The notes: generated from the letters alone by a model not told the origin. A DNA stretch of 6,249 nt from Rubrobacteraceae bacterium (GCA_029240775.1 JARDZQ010000115.1:1-6249); one strand, 5' to 3'. Shown: positions 1 to 5,796, counted from the first letter of the stretch. Made by a program: numbers and translations.

Positions 1-486
1 GGGGACTGAGGAGGAGGACGCTTCGGCGGGTTTACCGAAGGCGAGCACGAGGAGCATCGCGGACCGGGCGGCGACCTCTGCGGCCAGCAGGGCGAGCGCC
101 GCACAGACCGGAGACTCTGCGCCGAGCGCGGCGAGCGCGGCGAGTGATGGAGCGTAGACGAGAAACAGCGCGCCGATACCGCCGACGCCGACGCGTGTGT
201 CCTTGAGGACAGCCCGTCTCCGGGCGGGATCCCCCCTCACCATTAGGGCATCGCCCACGTCGAGCACGCCGTCGGTGTGGTGCAGACCGGAGGCGAGCAG
301 CACCGCGCCGAGCGCCAGCGTCGCGACCACGCCGGGCGGCAGCGCGTAACCGAGCAGGAGCACAAGCGCAGCGGGCGCGCCGGTGACCAGACCGACGAGC
401 GGCAGGAGGTAGGCGTTCCGTGCCGCCCCCTCCAGCGGCGCGCCGCGAAGGGGGAACGCCGTGAAGAATGAGAGCAGCGACCGCAA
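1..486 (-). CDS. cobS: Adenosylcobinamide-GDP ribazoletransferase (cobalamin synthase), C-terminus cut off by window edge
   Basis: CobS is an integral membrane enzyme that joins adenosylcobinamide-GDP to alpha-ribazole(-phosphate), forming the lower loop of adenosylcobalamin. The visible 162 residues begin with a short helix ending in FFTAFPL, typical of CobS N-termini. Hydrophobic stretches follow near residues 27-48 and 50-68. The acidic motif GLHHTDGVLDVGDALM sits at residues 67-82, and KDTRVGVGG at 95-103 matches the family's KD-x-R-x-G-x-G element. Further hydrophobic segments run to the edge. The family is usually about 250 residues, so roughly a third is missing beyond position 1. The start is TTG at 486-484, directly after the cobU stop; GAGGA at 499-495, 8 nt upstream, supports it. 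The His-His-Thr-Asp-Gly form of the motif resembles archaeal CobS more than the enterobacterial DGLADTADG type; that comparison is from memory. Family identity is secure. Confidence 0.9.
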   Translation of the reverse strand, partial: MRSLLSFFTAFPLRGAPLEGAARNAYLLPLVGLVTGAPAALVLLLGYALPPGVVATLALGAVLLASGLHHTDGVLDVGDALMVRGDPARRRAVLKDTRVGVGGIGALFLVYAPSLAALAALGAESPVCAALALLAAEVAARSAMLLVLAFGKPAEASSSSVP

Positions 487-1110
487 CTACTTGATCCTCA
501 CGCCGACGCCCGCGAAGCACAGGCGGACCTCCTCGGCAACCGCCGCAGCCCGCTGGTTGACGAGCCCGAGCGTATCCCGGAAGCGCCTCCCCGCGCCGCT
601 ATCGGGCACGACCCCAAAACCGACCTCGTCGCTTACGAGGACCAGCGGCGTCGCGAGCACCGCGGCGCCTTTCAAAAACCGGTCGAACTGCTCCAGCGTC
701 GCCTCCTCGCCTTCCCCTTCGAGCATCCGGGCCGAGACCCACAGGGTGAGCGAGTCGAGCAGCACCGCTCGCCACCGCTCCGCAGCGTCGAGGATCCGCT
801 CCAGGTCACCGCCGCCGAGCTCGAATGTGCCCCATCCAGCGGGTCGCCGTTGGCGATGGATGCGCACGCGCTGCTCCATCTCCGGGTCGCGGCTCGCGAG
901 GGCGGTGGCGACGAAGAGTACGCTCGGTCCCCCGAGGGCCAGCGCCTGCTCCTCGGCGAGCGCGCTCTTCCCGCTGCGGGCGCCGCCGAGGATGAGCGCG
1001 CGGACGGCTACAGCTCCTCCCGGAGCGCAGCGAGCAGCCGCTCGTTCTCCTCCGCGACGCGCACGGCTACCCGGAAGAACCCCGGCCCGAGCCCGAGGAA
1101 AGGCTCGCAT
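487..1110 (-). CDS. cobU: Bifunctional adenosylcobinamide kinase / adenosylcobinamide-phosphate guanylyltransferase; start uncertain
   Basis: CobU phosphorylates adenosylcobinamide and then transfers GMP from GTP, giving adenosylcobinamide-GDP, the substrate of CobS. Numbered from the ATG at 1110, the protein has a P-loop GGARSGKS at 42-49. The segment DPEMEQRVRIHRQRRPAGW carries His85, matching the His that is guanylylated in Salmonella CobU. VLLDSLTLWVS follows, then a C-terminal block with EVGFGVVPDSG, GLVNQRAA and a final VRIK. All are family signatures. The core from VRALILGG is about 172 residues, normal for CobU. The only canonical start in this frame is the ATG at 1110, which adds an Arg/Ala-rich leader of 35 residues and overlaps cobD by 103 nt. 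No ATG, GTG or TTG exists near the expected N-terminus at about 1005, although a strong GGAGGAG lies just before it. Function is secure; the start is not. Confidence 0.9.
   Translation of the reverse strand: MRAFPRARAGVLPGSRARRGGERAAARCAPGGAVAVRALILGGARSGKSALAEEQALALGGPSVLFVATALASRDPEMEQRVRIHRQRRPAGWGTFELGGGDLERILDAAERWRAVLLDSLTLWVSARMLEGEGEEATLEQFDRFLKGAAVLATPLVLVSDEVGFGVVPDSGAGRRFRDTLGLVNQRAAAVAEEVRLCFAGVGVRIK
495..499 (-). promoter_or_regulatory. Shine-Dalgarno site for cobS
   Basis: GAGGA on the minus strand lies inside the last codons of cobU. It is 8 nt upstream of the TTG codon that immediately follows the cobU stop. It decides the cobS start and implies that ribosomes ending cobU re-initiate on cobS. 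Confidence 0.6.
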
Positions 1111-2078
1111 CCCCGAACGAGAATCCCTCGCCGCGCCAGCCGTCCGGAGAGCCCCTCCGGCCCGTGGACGAGCAGGAAGTTGGCCGCGCCGGGGAACGCG
1201 GTGATCCCGGGCAAGGCTTCGAGGTCTTCGAGAAGCCGAGCGCGCAACCGCAGCACCCCTGCCACGGAGGACCTCACGAAATCAGGGTCGCCGACGGCGG
1301 CTGCCGCGGCGGCGGAGGCTACTGCGTTCACCGGCCACGACGGCTGGAATTGCTGGATGCGCCCAGGGTCGGCGCAGACGAGGCAACCCAGGCGCAGACC
1401 CGGTATCCCGAAGAACTTGGTGAACGAGCGCGCGACGTAGAGAGCCTCGCCCGCATGGGCGGCCACGCTTATCTCCGGCGCGAAGTCAGCGAACGCCTCG
1501 TCCACGACGAGTACGGCCTCGCTCTCGAGGACGCGATCGGCAACCTCGAGGACCTCGGCGCGGTCCAGGCAGTCCCCCGTGGGGTTGTTCGGGTTGCACA
1601 GGAAGACAAGGTTCACTCCGTCCAGGTCTTCGAGTGCTTCGGGGTCGAGGCGAAAGCCGTCTTCCCGGCGCCGAGCTACGCGGCGTACGGGCTCGAGTCC
1701 GGCTGCGCGTGCTGCGGCGGCGTACTCGGAGAAGGTGGGCTCGAGGATCACAGCCCTGCCCCCGGAGCGGGCGCCACGGGCGGCGAGGAACAGCGCCTCG
1801 GCGCCGCCGTTGGTGGGCAATATCCTGGCGGGCGAGACACCGAGGTAAGACGCGAGGGCCACGCGCAGCCGCCGGTATGCAGCGTCCGGGTAGCGCTGTG
1901 TCTCCTCGCGCAGCGCCCGCCGCGCCGCCTCCATGGCCCCGGAGGGGACCCCGAGCGGGTTGATGTTCTGGCTGAAGTCCAGCAGATCCCCCTCCTCTAC
2001 GTCCAGGGATCTCGCTGCAGCAGCCGCGTGAGCCCCGTGGTGGCGGCCGCCGGGATGTTCGACCCAGCCCTCAACCAC
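1008..2078 (-). CDS. cobD: L-threonine-O-3-phosphate decarboxylase (PLP-dependent, HisC-like)
   Basis: CobD (Salmonella naming; cobC in Pseudomonas naming) decarboxylates L-threonine-O-3-phosphate to (R)-1-aminopropan-2-yl phosphate, the linker that CbiB attaches to adenosylcobyric acid. The 356-residue product is a fold-type I PLP enzyme of the usual length. It opens with HPGGRHHGA (8-16) and DFSQNINPLG (34-43), both typical of CobD rather than plain HisC. It then shows the cofactor motifs NPNNPTG (162-168), DEAF (193-196) and SFTKFFGIPGLRLG, where Lys221 is the expected Schiff-base lysine. The start is GTG at 2078, because GGGAG at 2092-2088 precedes it by 9 nt and the conserved N-terminus follows at once. 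The reading frame stays open further upstream, but only inside cbiB. It overlaps cbiB by 8 nt. HisC is the alternative; the N-terminal motifs and the neighbours favour CobD. Confidence 0.92.
   Translation of the reverse strand: MVEGWVEHPGGRHHGAHAAAAARSLDVEEGDLLDFSQNINPLGVPSGAMEAARRALREETQRYPDAAYRRLRVALASYLGVSPARILPTNGGAEALFLAARGARSGGRAVILEPTFSEYAAAARAAGLEPVRRVARRREDGFRLDPEALEDLDGVNLVFLCNPNNPTGDCLDRAEVLEVADRVLESEAVLVVDEAFADFAPEISVAAHAGEALYVARSFTKFFGIPGLRLGCLVCADPGRIQQFQPSWPVNAVASAAAAAAVGDPDFVRSSVAGVLRLRARLLEDLEALPGITAFPGAANFLLVHGPEGLSGRLARRGILVRGCEPFLGLGPGFFRVAVRVAEENERLLAALREEL
1014..1020 (-). promoter_or_regulatory. Strong Shine-Dalgarno-like site before the conserved cobU N-terminus
   Basis: GGAGGAG is encoded by the last codons of cobD (Arg-Glu-Glu-Leu-stop). 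It sits 8 nt upstream of a GTC codon at 1005-1003, exactly where the conserved CobU sequence VRALILGG begins. The spacing is ideal for initiation, but GTC is not a normal start codon, so use of this site is uncertain. Confidence 0.4.
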
Positions 2079-3006
2079 GCCCCGACGCTCCCAACAGGAT
2101 GGCCACCGCGGCGAGCAGCACACAGCAGCGGTGCATGACCCGCACGGCGCGGCGAATGTCCTCCGGCTCCGGGCTCCGGCCGTCGCCGAGGATCGGGCTG
2201 TCCCTGATCACACCGCCGTAAACGTCAGCTCCGCCGAGCCTGAGGCCGAGCACGCCCGCAAAGGCGGCCTCGACCCAACCGGCGTTGGGGCTCGCCGTGA
2301 GCGGCCCGTAGCGCCACGCCGCACCCAGGGTACGGCCCGGCCTTCCGGAGACTATCCCCGCCGCGAGGACCGTGGCCCTTGCCGGGAGGAGGTTGGCGAG
2401 ATCGTCGAGCCTGGCCGAAGCCCAGCCCAGCTCTCTGTACGGACCCGTACGGTAGCCGACCATCGAGTCCAGGGTGTTTATCGTCTTGTAGGTGAGCGCA
2501 CCAGGCGCGCCGAAGAGGAGCCCGTAGAGCATCGGGGCCACCACACCGTCGCTCGCGTTCTCGGCCACGGACTCGACGGCCGCCCGGGCTACCTCGGTCT
2601 CGGAGAGGCGCTCCGTGTCGCGGCCGACCATCTCCCCTACTCTAGCGCGGGCACGCTCGAGGTCGCCCCGCAGCAGCTCGCGCTCTACGACTCCGGCTGC
2701 CGCGGCGAGGCCGCGCATGGAGAGTGAGGTGGAGATCAAGGCGGCCCCTAGGACTCTGCGAAGCGGCCGGGGCGCCAAGGCCAAGACCCTCCGGACCGAG
2801 AGGTAGACGCCAGTGGGGAGCGCAGCGGCCAGCACGATCCCCGCGAGGCGCCGGGTAAAGCGGCCTTTCAGCTCGACCGCCCGCTCTTCGAAGGCCGAGA
2901 TCACGCGCCCCATCCAGACCGTCGGGTGCAGTGATTCGGGCGGCTCACCGACGAGGGCGTCCAGGATGAGCGCCACGGCCACCTCTCCCCCGTGCCGCGC
3001 GCTCAT
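2071..3006 (-). CDS. cbiB: Adenosylcobinamide-phosphate synthase
   Basis: CbiB (cobD in Pseudomonas naming) is an integral membrane enzyme that amidates adenosylcobyric acid with the aminopropanol phosphate made by CobD, giving adenosylcobinamide phosphate. The 311-residue protein has the family length and motifs in order: DALVGEPPESLHPTVWMGR (16-34), VESVAENASDGVVAPMLYG (144-162), INTLDSMVGY (176-185), RLDDLANLLPAR (199-210), SPNAGW (239-244) and LGGADVYGG (257-265). Hydrophobic segments lie near 52-70, 84-107, 154-172, 210-221 and 292-307. The ATG at 3006 forms an ATGA overlap with the preceding gene, a coupling arrangement. A second possibility is GTG at 2976, or at 2982; the first is preceded by GGGGGAG and would remove about ten residues before the first motif. 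Identity is very secure. Confidence 0.95.
   Translation of the reverse strand: MSARHGGEVAVALILDALVGEPPESLHPTVWMGRVISAFEERAVELKGRFTRRLAGIVLAAALPTGVYLSVRRVLALAPRPLRRVLGAALISTSLSMRGLAAAAGVVERELLRGDLERARARVGEMVGRDTERLSETEVARAAVESVAENASDGVVAPMLYGLLFGAPGALTYKTINTLDSMVGYRTGPYRELGWASARLDDLANLLPARATVLAAGIVSGRPGRTLGAAWRYGPLTASPNAGWVEAAFAGVLGLRLGGADVYGGVIRDSPILGDGRSPEPEDIRRAVRVMHRCCVLLAAVAILLGASGRG
2088..2092 (-). promoter_or_regulatory. Shine-Dalgarno site for cobD
   Basis: GGGAG on the minus strand lies within the end of cbiB, 9 nt upstream of the GTG at 2078-2076. It supports choosing that GTG over the longer reading frame that begins inside cbiB at 2123. Confidence 0.55.
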
Positions 3007-3599
3007 CCCTCGCGCGGCTTCGGACCGTCGGAGGGGCCGGCGCGACCGCGGACGACACCGACCAGCGCACCGGCGGTGCCCGCGACGAGGGCCCGGAGGA
3101 CGAAGTTTGCGATGGAGCGGCCCAGGTCCCTCGGTACCGGGGGCTGGAGGTCCTCCTTGACCTCCGACACCGTCGGCAGCGGCGGCGGGTCGTCGAGGCG
3201 TCCGGCCACCTTCTCGTTGTAAGCGACTATGCTCGGGGCCGCCTCGCGGGCGTAGGCGCGAATCTCGTCGGCGAAGAGCGTGGCGTTAAGCGCCGTAGCG
3301 ACGAACAGCACGAAGCCGACCATCGCGGCCACCAAGGTCGCGGCGAGCACGCAGTCCCGCAGCAGCAACGAGCGGTAGGGTATGCCAGGGTCCACGCGGG
3401 TCGGGCGCGTTCTGATGGCGGCCAGAATCGCGAGAAACAGAGTGGCTGTCAGAGCGAGCTGGACCCTGAACCCCTCGATTGCCGTCAGGATCCAGTCCGG
3501 CACCTCCCGCGGGTCCAGAAAGAGAAACCGCAGATCCGCGGCGAGTGCCACGACCACCGCAATAATGCCGTAGAAGAACCCGATCCTGAGCGGTCCCAA
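3003..3599 (-). CDS. Unknown four-helix membrane protein leading the cobalamin operon
   Basis: I do not recognise this family. The 198-residue product has four likely membrane segments, near residues 6-28, 43-62, 82-106 and 161-184. Between the third and fourth lies a charged segment of about 55 residues, containing a probable amphipathic helix (DEIRAYAREA) and a proline-rich stretch (DDPPPLP, then LQPPVPRD). The tail is short, basic and polar. There is no signal peptide cleavage motif, no nucleotide-binding motif and no obvious catalytic cluster. The start is TTG at 3599, preceded by GAGG with a 6-nt spacer and, further up, a plausible promoter. It ends in an ATGA overlap with cbiB, so the two are probably co-translated. 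It is the first gene of a transcript otherwise devoted to late cobalamin assembly, whose enzymes CbiB and CobS are also membrane proteins. A helper or scaffold role is inference only. Confidence 0.8.
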   Translation of the reverse strand: MGPLRIGFFYGIIAVVVALAADLRFLFLDPREVPDWILTAIEGFRVQLALTATLFLAILAAIRTRPTRVDPGIPYRSLLLRDCVLAATLVAAMVGFVLFVATALNATLFADEIRAYAREAAPSIVAYNEKVAGRLDDPPPLPTVSEVKEDLQPPVPRDLGRSIANFVLRALVAGTAGALVGVVRGRAGPSDGPKPREG

Positions 3600-3604
3600 A
3601 CGCT

Positions 3605-3623
3605 ACCTCGACAAAACCTCGAC
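3605..3623 (-). repeat. Tandem 8-bp direct repeat in the operon leader
   Basis: GTCGAGGT occurs twice on the minus strand, at 3623-3616 and 3612-3605, separated by TTT and so with an 11-nt period. Both copies contain a GAGG Shine-Dalgarno-like core; only the downstream copy is correctly spaced for the TTG start. It may be chance or a protein-binding element one helical turn apart. Confidence 0.45.
3606..3609 (-). promoter_or_regulatory. Shine-Dalgarno site for the four-helix membrane protein
   Basis: GAGG on the minus strand lies 6 nt upstream of the TTG at 3599-3597. It is part of an 8-bp element present twice in the leader, so an almost identical site occurs 11 nt further upstream. Confidence 0.5.
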
Positions 3624-3636
3624 TCCGGGGGTTCAG

Positions 3637-3665
3637 AATACACTATCGTATGCCGCGCTTGTCAG
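3637..3665 (-). promoter_or_regulatory. Candidate sigma-70-type promoter for the cobalamin operon
   Basis: On the minus strand, CTGACA at 3665-3660 matches five of six bases of the TTGACA -35 consensus. A 17-nt spacer follows, then TGTATT at 3642-3637, a fair -10 (four of six). It sits in the only intergenic gap, and transcription would begin near 3630, leaving a leader of about 30 nt before the TTG at 3599. The weaker alternative -10 TACGAT overlaps the spacer. There is no experimental support. Confidence 0.45.
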
Positions 3666-3701
3666 CACGCTTCGGCCTTTTCAAGGCCTCGCTCTCAGCA
3701 C
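3662..3701. promoter_or_regulatory. Palindrome flanked by 7-bp direct repeats, possible operator
   Basis: GGCCTT and AAGGCC (3674-3679 and 3683-3688) form a perfect inverted repeat around TTC. TCAGCAC occurs on either side, at 3662-3668 and 3695-3701, 33 bp apart, close to three helical turns. The inner copy overlaps the proposed -35 box. The layout suits an upstream regulator site. The palindrome could instead be a weak hairpin ending the upstream transcript, but no U-rich tract follows it on the minus strand, so I do not call it a terminator. Confidence 0.3.
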
Positions 3702-3765
3702 TTCAGCTTCTTTTCTCTCGGGCGTTTCCCGACGCGTTTTAAGCGGTCGCTTCGGATGGCGTTTT

Positions 3766-4713
3766 TCACGCGATTGGCTCTGTGGGAAGCCGTCTGCCGC
3801 GCAGTAGTAGGAAGAGACCGAGGAGCACGACGGCGCCGCCGAAGATTGTCGGGAGTCCAGGCTTCTCGGCGAGGATCAGCCACGCGAGAAGCGCCGAGAC
3901 GACGGGCTCGGCGAGGATGGTGCCGGAGAGGATCGAGGCCTCGACGTAGCGGAGCGCCCAGTTGAAGACGGTGTGGCCCATGATCTGGGGGCCAAGCGTG
4001 ATGGCCCAGAGCCAGAACCAGGTCTCGCCCGGGTATCCCCAGAGCCTGACGTCCAGGATAAGGGCCACCGGCAAGAGCGAGAGCGCGGCGGCTGAGTAGA
4101 CCACGACCGAGTAGGGCAGTACCCCGATACCTCCGGTACGTGAGGAGCGTCCGATGAGGACGTAGACCGCGACCGTGACCGCGCCCGCGAGAGCGAGCGC
4201 GTTCCCGAGGAGTGCAGCCGAACCGACGGAGTCGTCGCCTGCGATGACCGCCGTGCCAGCGAGAGCCGCGAGGATGCCGGCGAAGGAGAGCGGCGAGGTG
4301 CGCTCGCCAAAAAGGAGGTAGGCCAGGATCGCCACAAACACAGGCTGGGTGGAGACGAGGACGACGCTCGCCGCCACGCTCGTATAGTCGAGCGAGGAGA
4401 TCCAGAACCCGAAGTGCGCCCCGAGCGCCACGCCGGAGCCGACCCCCACGTAGAGGTCCCGCGCCTTCGGGAACTGCTCCCGGCGCATGAAGGCCGGCCC
4501 CAAGAGCAGCGCGGCTCCGAGCGCGCAGCGCCAGAAGGCAACCGCGACCGCGGGCGCGTCGGCCAGCCGGATAAAGATTGCCGCCGCCGAGACGGCGAGC
4601 ACCCCGACCGCTACGGCCGGGAGCGCGCCCCTATGCCGTACCTTATCCCGTACCAGATCAGAGCCCCCGTCTCCCTTGCGAGCTGTCCCCGCCGCGACCA
4701 CCTTCCGCGCCAC
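3766..4713 (-). CDS. EamA/DMT-superfamily transporter; start uncertain
   Basis: This is a ten-helix inner-membrane permease with two EamA repeats, of the drug/metabolite transporter superfamily. The substrate cannot be told from sequence. The first membrane segment carries AVSAAAIFIRLADAP followed by a conserved FWR. Repeat one ends in STQPVFVAILAYLLFGE, and repeat two has the equivalent LAEPVVSALLAWLILAEKP, both classic EamA half-ends. Alternating hydrophobic segments fill the rest, and the tail RGRRLPTEPIA is basic and short. The start is difficult: no ATG, GTG or TTG lies between the DUF218 stop (4611) and 4699 in this frame. I chose GTG at 4713, preceded by GGAAG at 4724-4720, giving 315 residues, a hydrophilic leader of about 28 residues and a 103-nt overlap with the upstream gene. 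Alternatives are GTG at 4701, or GTG at 4602, which would cut into the first helix. Confidence 0.82.
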   Translation of the reverse strand: MARKVVAAGTARKGDGGSDLVRDKVRHRGALPAVAVGVLAVSAAAIFIRLADAPAVAVAFWRCALGAALLLGPAFMRREQFPKARDLYVGVGSGVALGAHFGFWISSLDYTSVAASVVLVSTQPVFVAILAYLLFGERTSPLSFAGILAALAGTAVIAGDDSVGSAALLGNALALAGAVTVAVYVLIGRSSRTGGIGVLPYSVVVYSAAALSLLPVALILDVRLWGYPGETWFWLWAITLGPQIMGHTVFNWALRYVEASILSGTILAEPVVSALLAWLILAEKPGLPTIFGGAVVLLGLFLLLRGRRLPTEPIA

Positions 4714-5198
4714 ATCGGGCTTCCGTACACAGGCTCGGCCCACGCCCGGAGCCCCGCCCGCTCGAAGGCCGCCACCGTCCGGACGCAGTGTAGCGGGTCG
4801 GTGACTACGAGCACGCTCTCCACCCCGAGTTTCTGCGCGATCCCCGCGACGAGCCTCGCCGAGTCCCAAGTGTTGAGCGCCCGGTCCTCGAGCACCATGG
4901 CGTCGCCGGGAACTCCCTCCTCGCGCAGCACGCGTCCCATGACCTCGGCCTCTGCCGGCGGGTGCTTCCCGATGCCACCCGTCGGTATGAGCATTCTCAC
5001 CCTCCCTCGCGCGTAGAGCCTAGCTGAGTGCCGCACCCTGGCCTCCAGCGTCCTGCTCGGCCTCCCGCCGGGGAGCACCTCCGTGCCCAGCACCACCGCG
5101 ACCTCGACCCCTTCGGCAAGCGGCAGCGCAGCGCCCCCGTAGACGCGGAGCAAGGCGCGGAGCAGGCCCAGGACCCCGCCGATGGCTCCGAGGCTCAA
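4611..5198 (-). CDS. DUF218 (YdcF/SanA/ElyC-like) family protein
   Basis: The 195-residue product carries one DUF218 domain, a Rossmann-like fold found in YdcF, SanA and ElyC, proteins tied to the cell envelope but without a settled reaction. A moderately hydrophobic N-terminus (about residues 4-24) may be a membrane anchor. Domain motifs follow in order: VVLGTEV (35-41), PSRTLEARVRHSARLY (47-62), PTGGIG (72-77), AEAEVM (82-87), EDRALNTWDSA (104-114) and VTDPLHCVR (132-140), holding the family's conserved Asn-Thr and His. The C-terminus RETGALIWYGI resembles the conserved end of this family. The start is TTG at 5198, forming a TTGA overlap with the mobA stop; AGGG 7 nt upstream supports it. 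Its close coupling to mobA is an arrangement whose meaning I cannot infer. Confidence 0.85.
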   Translation of the reverse strand: MSLGAIGGVLGLLRALLRVYGGAALPLAEGVEVAVVLGTEVLPGGRPSRTLEARVRHSARLYARGRVRMLIPTGGIGKHPPAEAEVMGRVLREEGVPGDAMVLEDRALNTWDSARLVAGIAQKLGVESVLVVTDPLHCVRTVAAFERAGLRAWAEPVYGSPMWRGRWSRRGQLARETGALIWYGIRYGIGARSRP

Positions 5199-5770
5199 GA
5201 GACGGCCCTACGACGCGCCCAGGCAAGATCCTCGGGCGAGTTTACGTTCATGAGGAAGAGGCCAGGATCCCCGAACCGGCGCAACTCTTCCTCAACGAAC
5301 TCAACCCTATTGAGCGTCCCAACGAACTCGCTCACGGACCGCACCTCCCGATCTAGCGCCGACCGGACGTCCGGTAGCACGCCGCGGTCGTAGACCGCGC
5401 ACAACGGGTGCAACCGGCCCCCGTGAAACGGCACGACGACACACGCCCCGGCTTGCTCGAGCCGCTCCAGCAGGGCACCGACCAGTTCCGTCGGCAGGAA
5501 AGGCAGGTCGCCGGCAGCGACGAAGACCGGCCGGTGTCGCGCGGCGGCCAGCCCCGCCTCCAGCCCGGCCAGCGGTCCCTGACGGCCCGAGCGCTCGTCC
5601 GGGATGCGCCTGACCCCTTCGAGCGACGCGGCGCTGTGTCCTACCAGGATCACGTCCTCGCACAGGGCCGAGATGGCGTCTTTGACGCGCCGGAGGAGCG
5701 ATACTCCGCCCACTTCGAGGAGGAGCTTGTCCCGGCCCATCCTCCGGCTCGCGCCGCCGGCGAGTATCAC
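5195..5770 (-). CDS. mobA: Molybdenum cofactor guanylyltransferase
   Basis: MobA transfers GMP from GTP to molybdopterin-molybdenum, making the guanine dinucleotide cofactor used by DMSO-reductase-type enzymes; it acts in the cytoplasm. The 191-residue product begins with the nucleotide-binding signature ILAGGASRRMGRDK (2-15). It then shows QGPLAGLEAGL (64-74), AAGDLPF with the metal-binding Asp (85-91), HPLCAVYD (121-128) and NVNSPEDLA (175-183), the near-terminal motif typical of MobA. The length is normal. The start GTG at 5770 was chosen because homologues begin right at this glycine-rich loop; its ribosome site is weak, and the longer frame to 5959 runs through prsW. It lies 26 nt after the prsW stop. 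A CobY- or MocA-like nucleotidyltransferase is the alternative; CobU nearby makes CobY redundant, and the terminal motif favours MobA. Confidence 0.87.
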   Translation of the reverse strand: MILAGGASRRMGRDKLLLEVGGVSLLRRVKDAISALCEDVILVGHSAASLEGVRRIPDERSGRQGPLAGLEAGLAAARHRPVFVAAGDLPFLPTELVGALLERLEQAGACVVVPFHGGRLHPLCAVYDRGVLPDVRSALDREVRSVSEFVGTLNRVEFVEEELRRFGDPGLFLMNVNSPEDLAWARRRAVS

Positions 5771-5796
5771 CCCGGATGCTCGGGTCGCCGGAGAGC

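Larger units (their letters stand above)
3600..3765. other. Intergenic region between the two gene blocks
   Basis: This 166-nt gap separates the EamA transporter stop from the start of the cobalamin operon. It is visibly richer in A and T than the genes. Besides the promoter, palindrome and leader repeat listed separately, it holds short inverted repeats: TCGGG/CCCGA at 3718-3732, and AAGC/GCTT within 3740-3751. None has a following T-tract on the minus strand, so I cannot name a Rho-independent terminator. No B12-box-like GCCACTG motif and no convincing small gene are present. Confidence 0.6.

Noticed and set aside
32..520. Minus-strand Arg-rich reading frame over cobS and the end of cobU
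   Set aside because: The other frame gives clear CobS motifs. This one is low-complexity Arg/Ala sequence, typical of an out-of-frame shadow.
1164..2138. Long plus-strand reading frame of 324 codons opposite cobD
   Set aside because: It is antisense to a gene with clear PLP-enzyme motifs, shows no recognisable domain, and is expected from GC-rich third positions.
3674..3688. Hairpin GGCCTT/AAGGCC as a Rho-independent terminator for the transporter transcript
   Set aside because: The stem is only 6 bp, lies about 80 nt past the stop and has no T-tract on the minus strand; listed as a possible operator instead.
3695..3883. Small basic 62-codon minus-strand frame in the intergenic gap
   Set aside because: Most of it lies inside the transporter gene in another frame. 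The Arg-rich composition looks like read-out of GC-rich DNA, and there is no convincing ribosome site.
5195..5770. The MobA-like gene as CobY, the archaeal cobinamide-phosphate guanylyltransferase
   Set aside because: CobU is present and supplies that activity, and the NVNSPEDLA and GDLPF motifs and the length fit MobA. It also sits in the other transcript.
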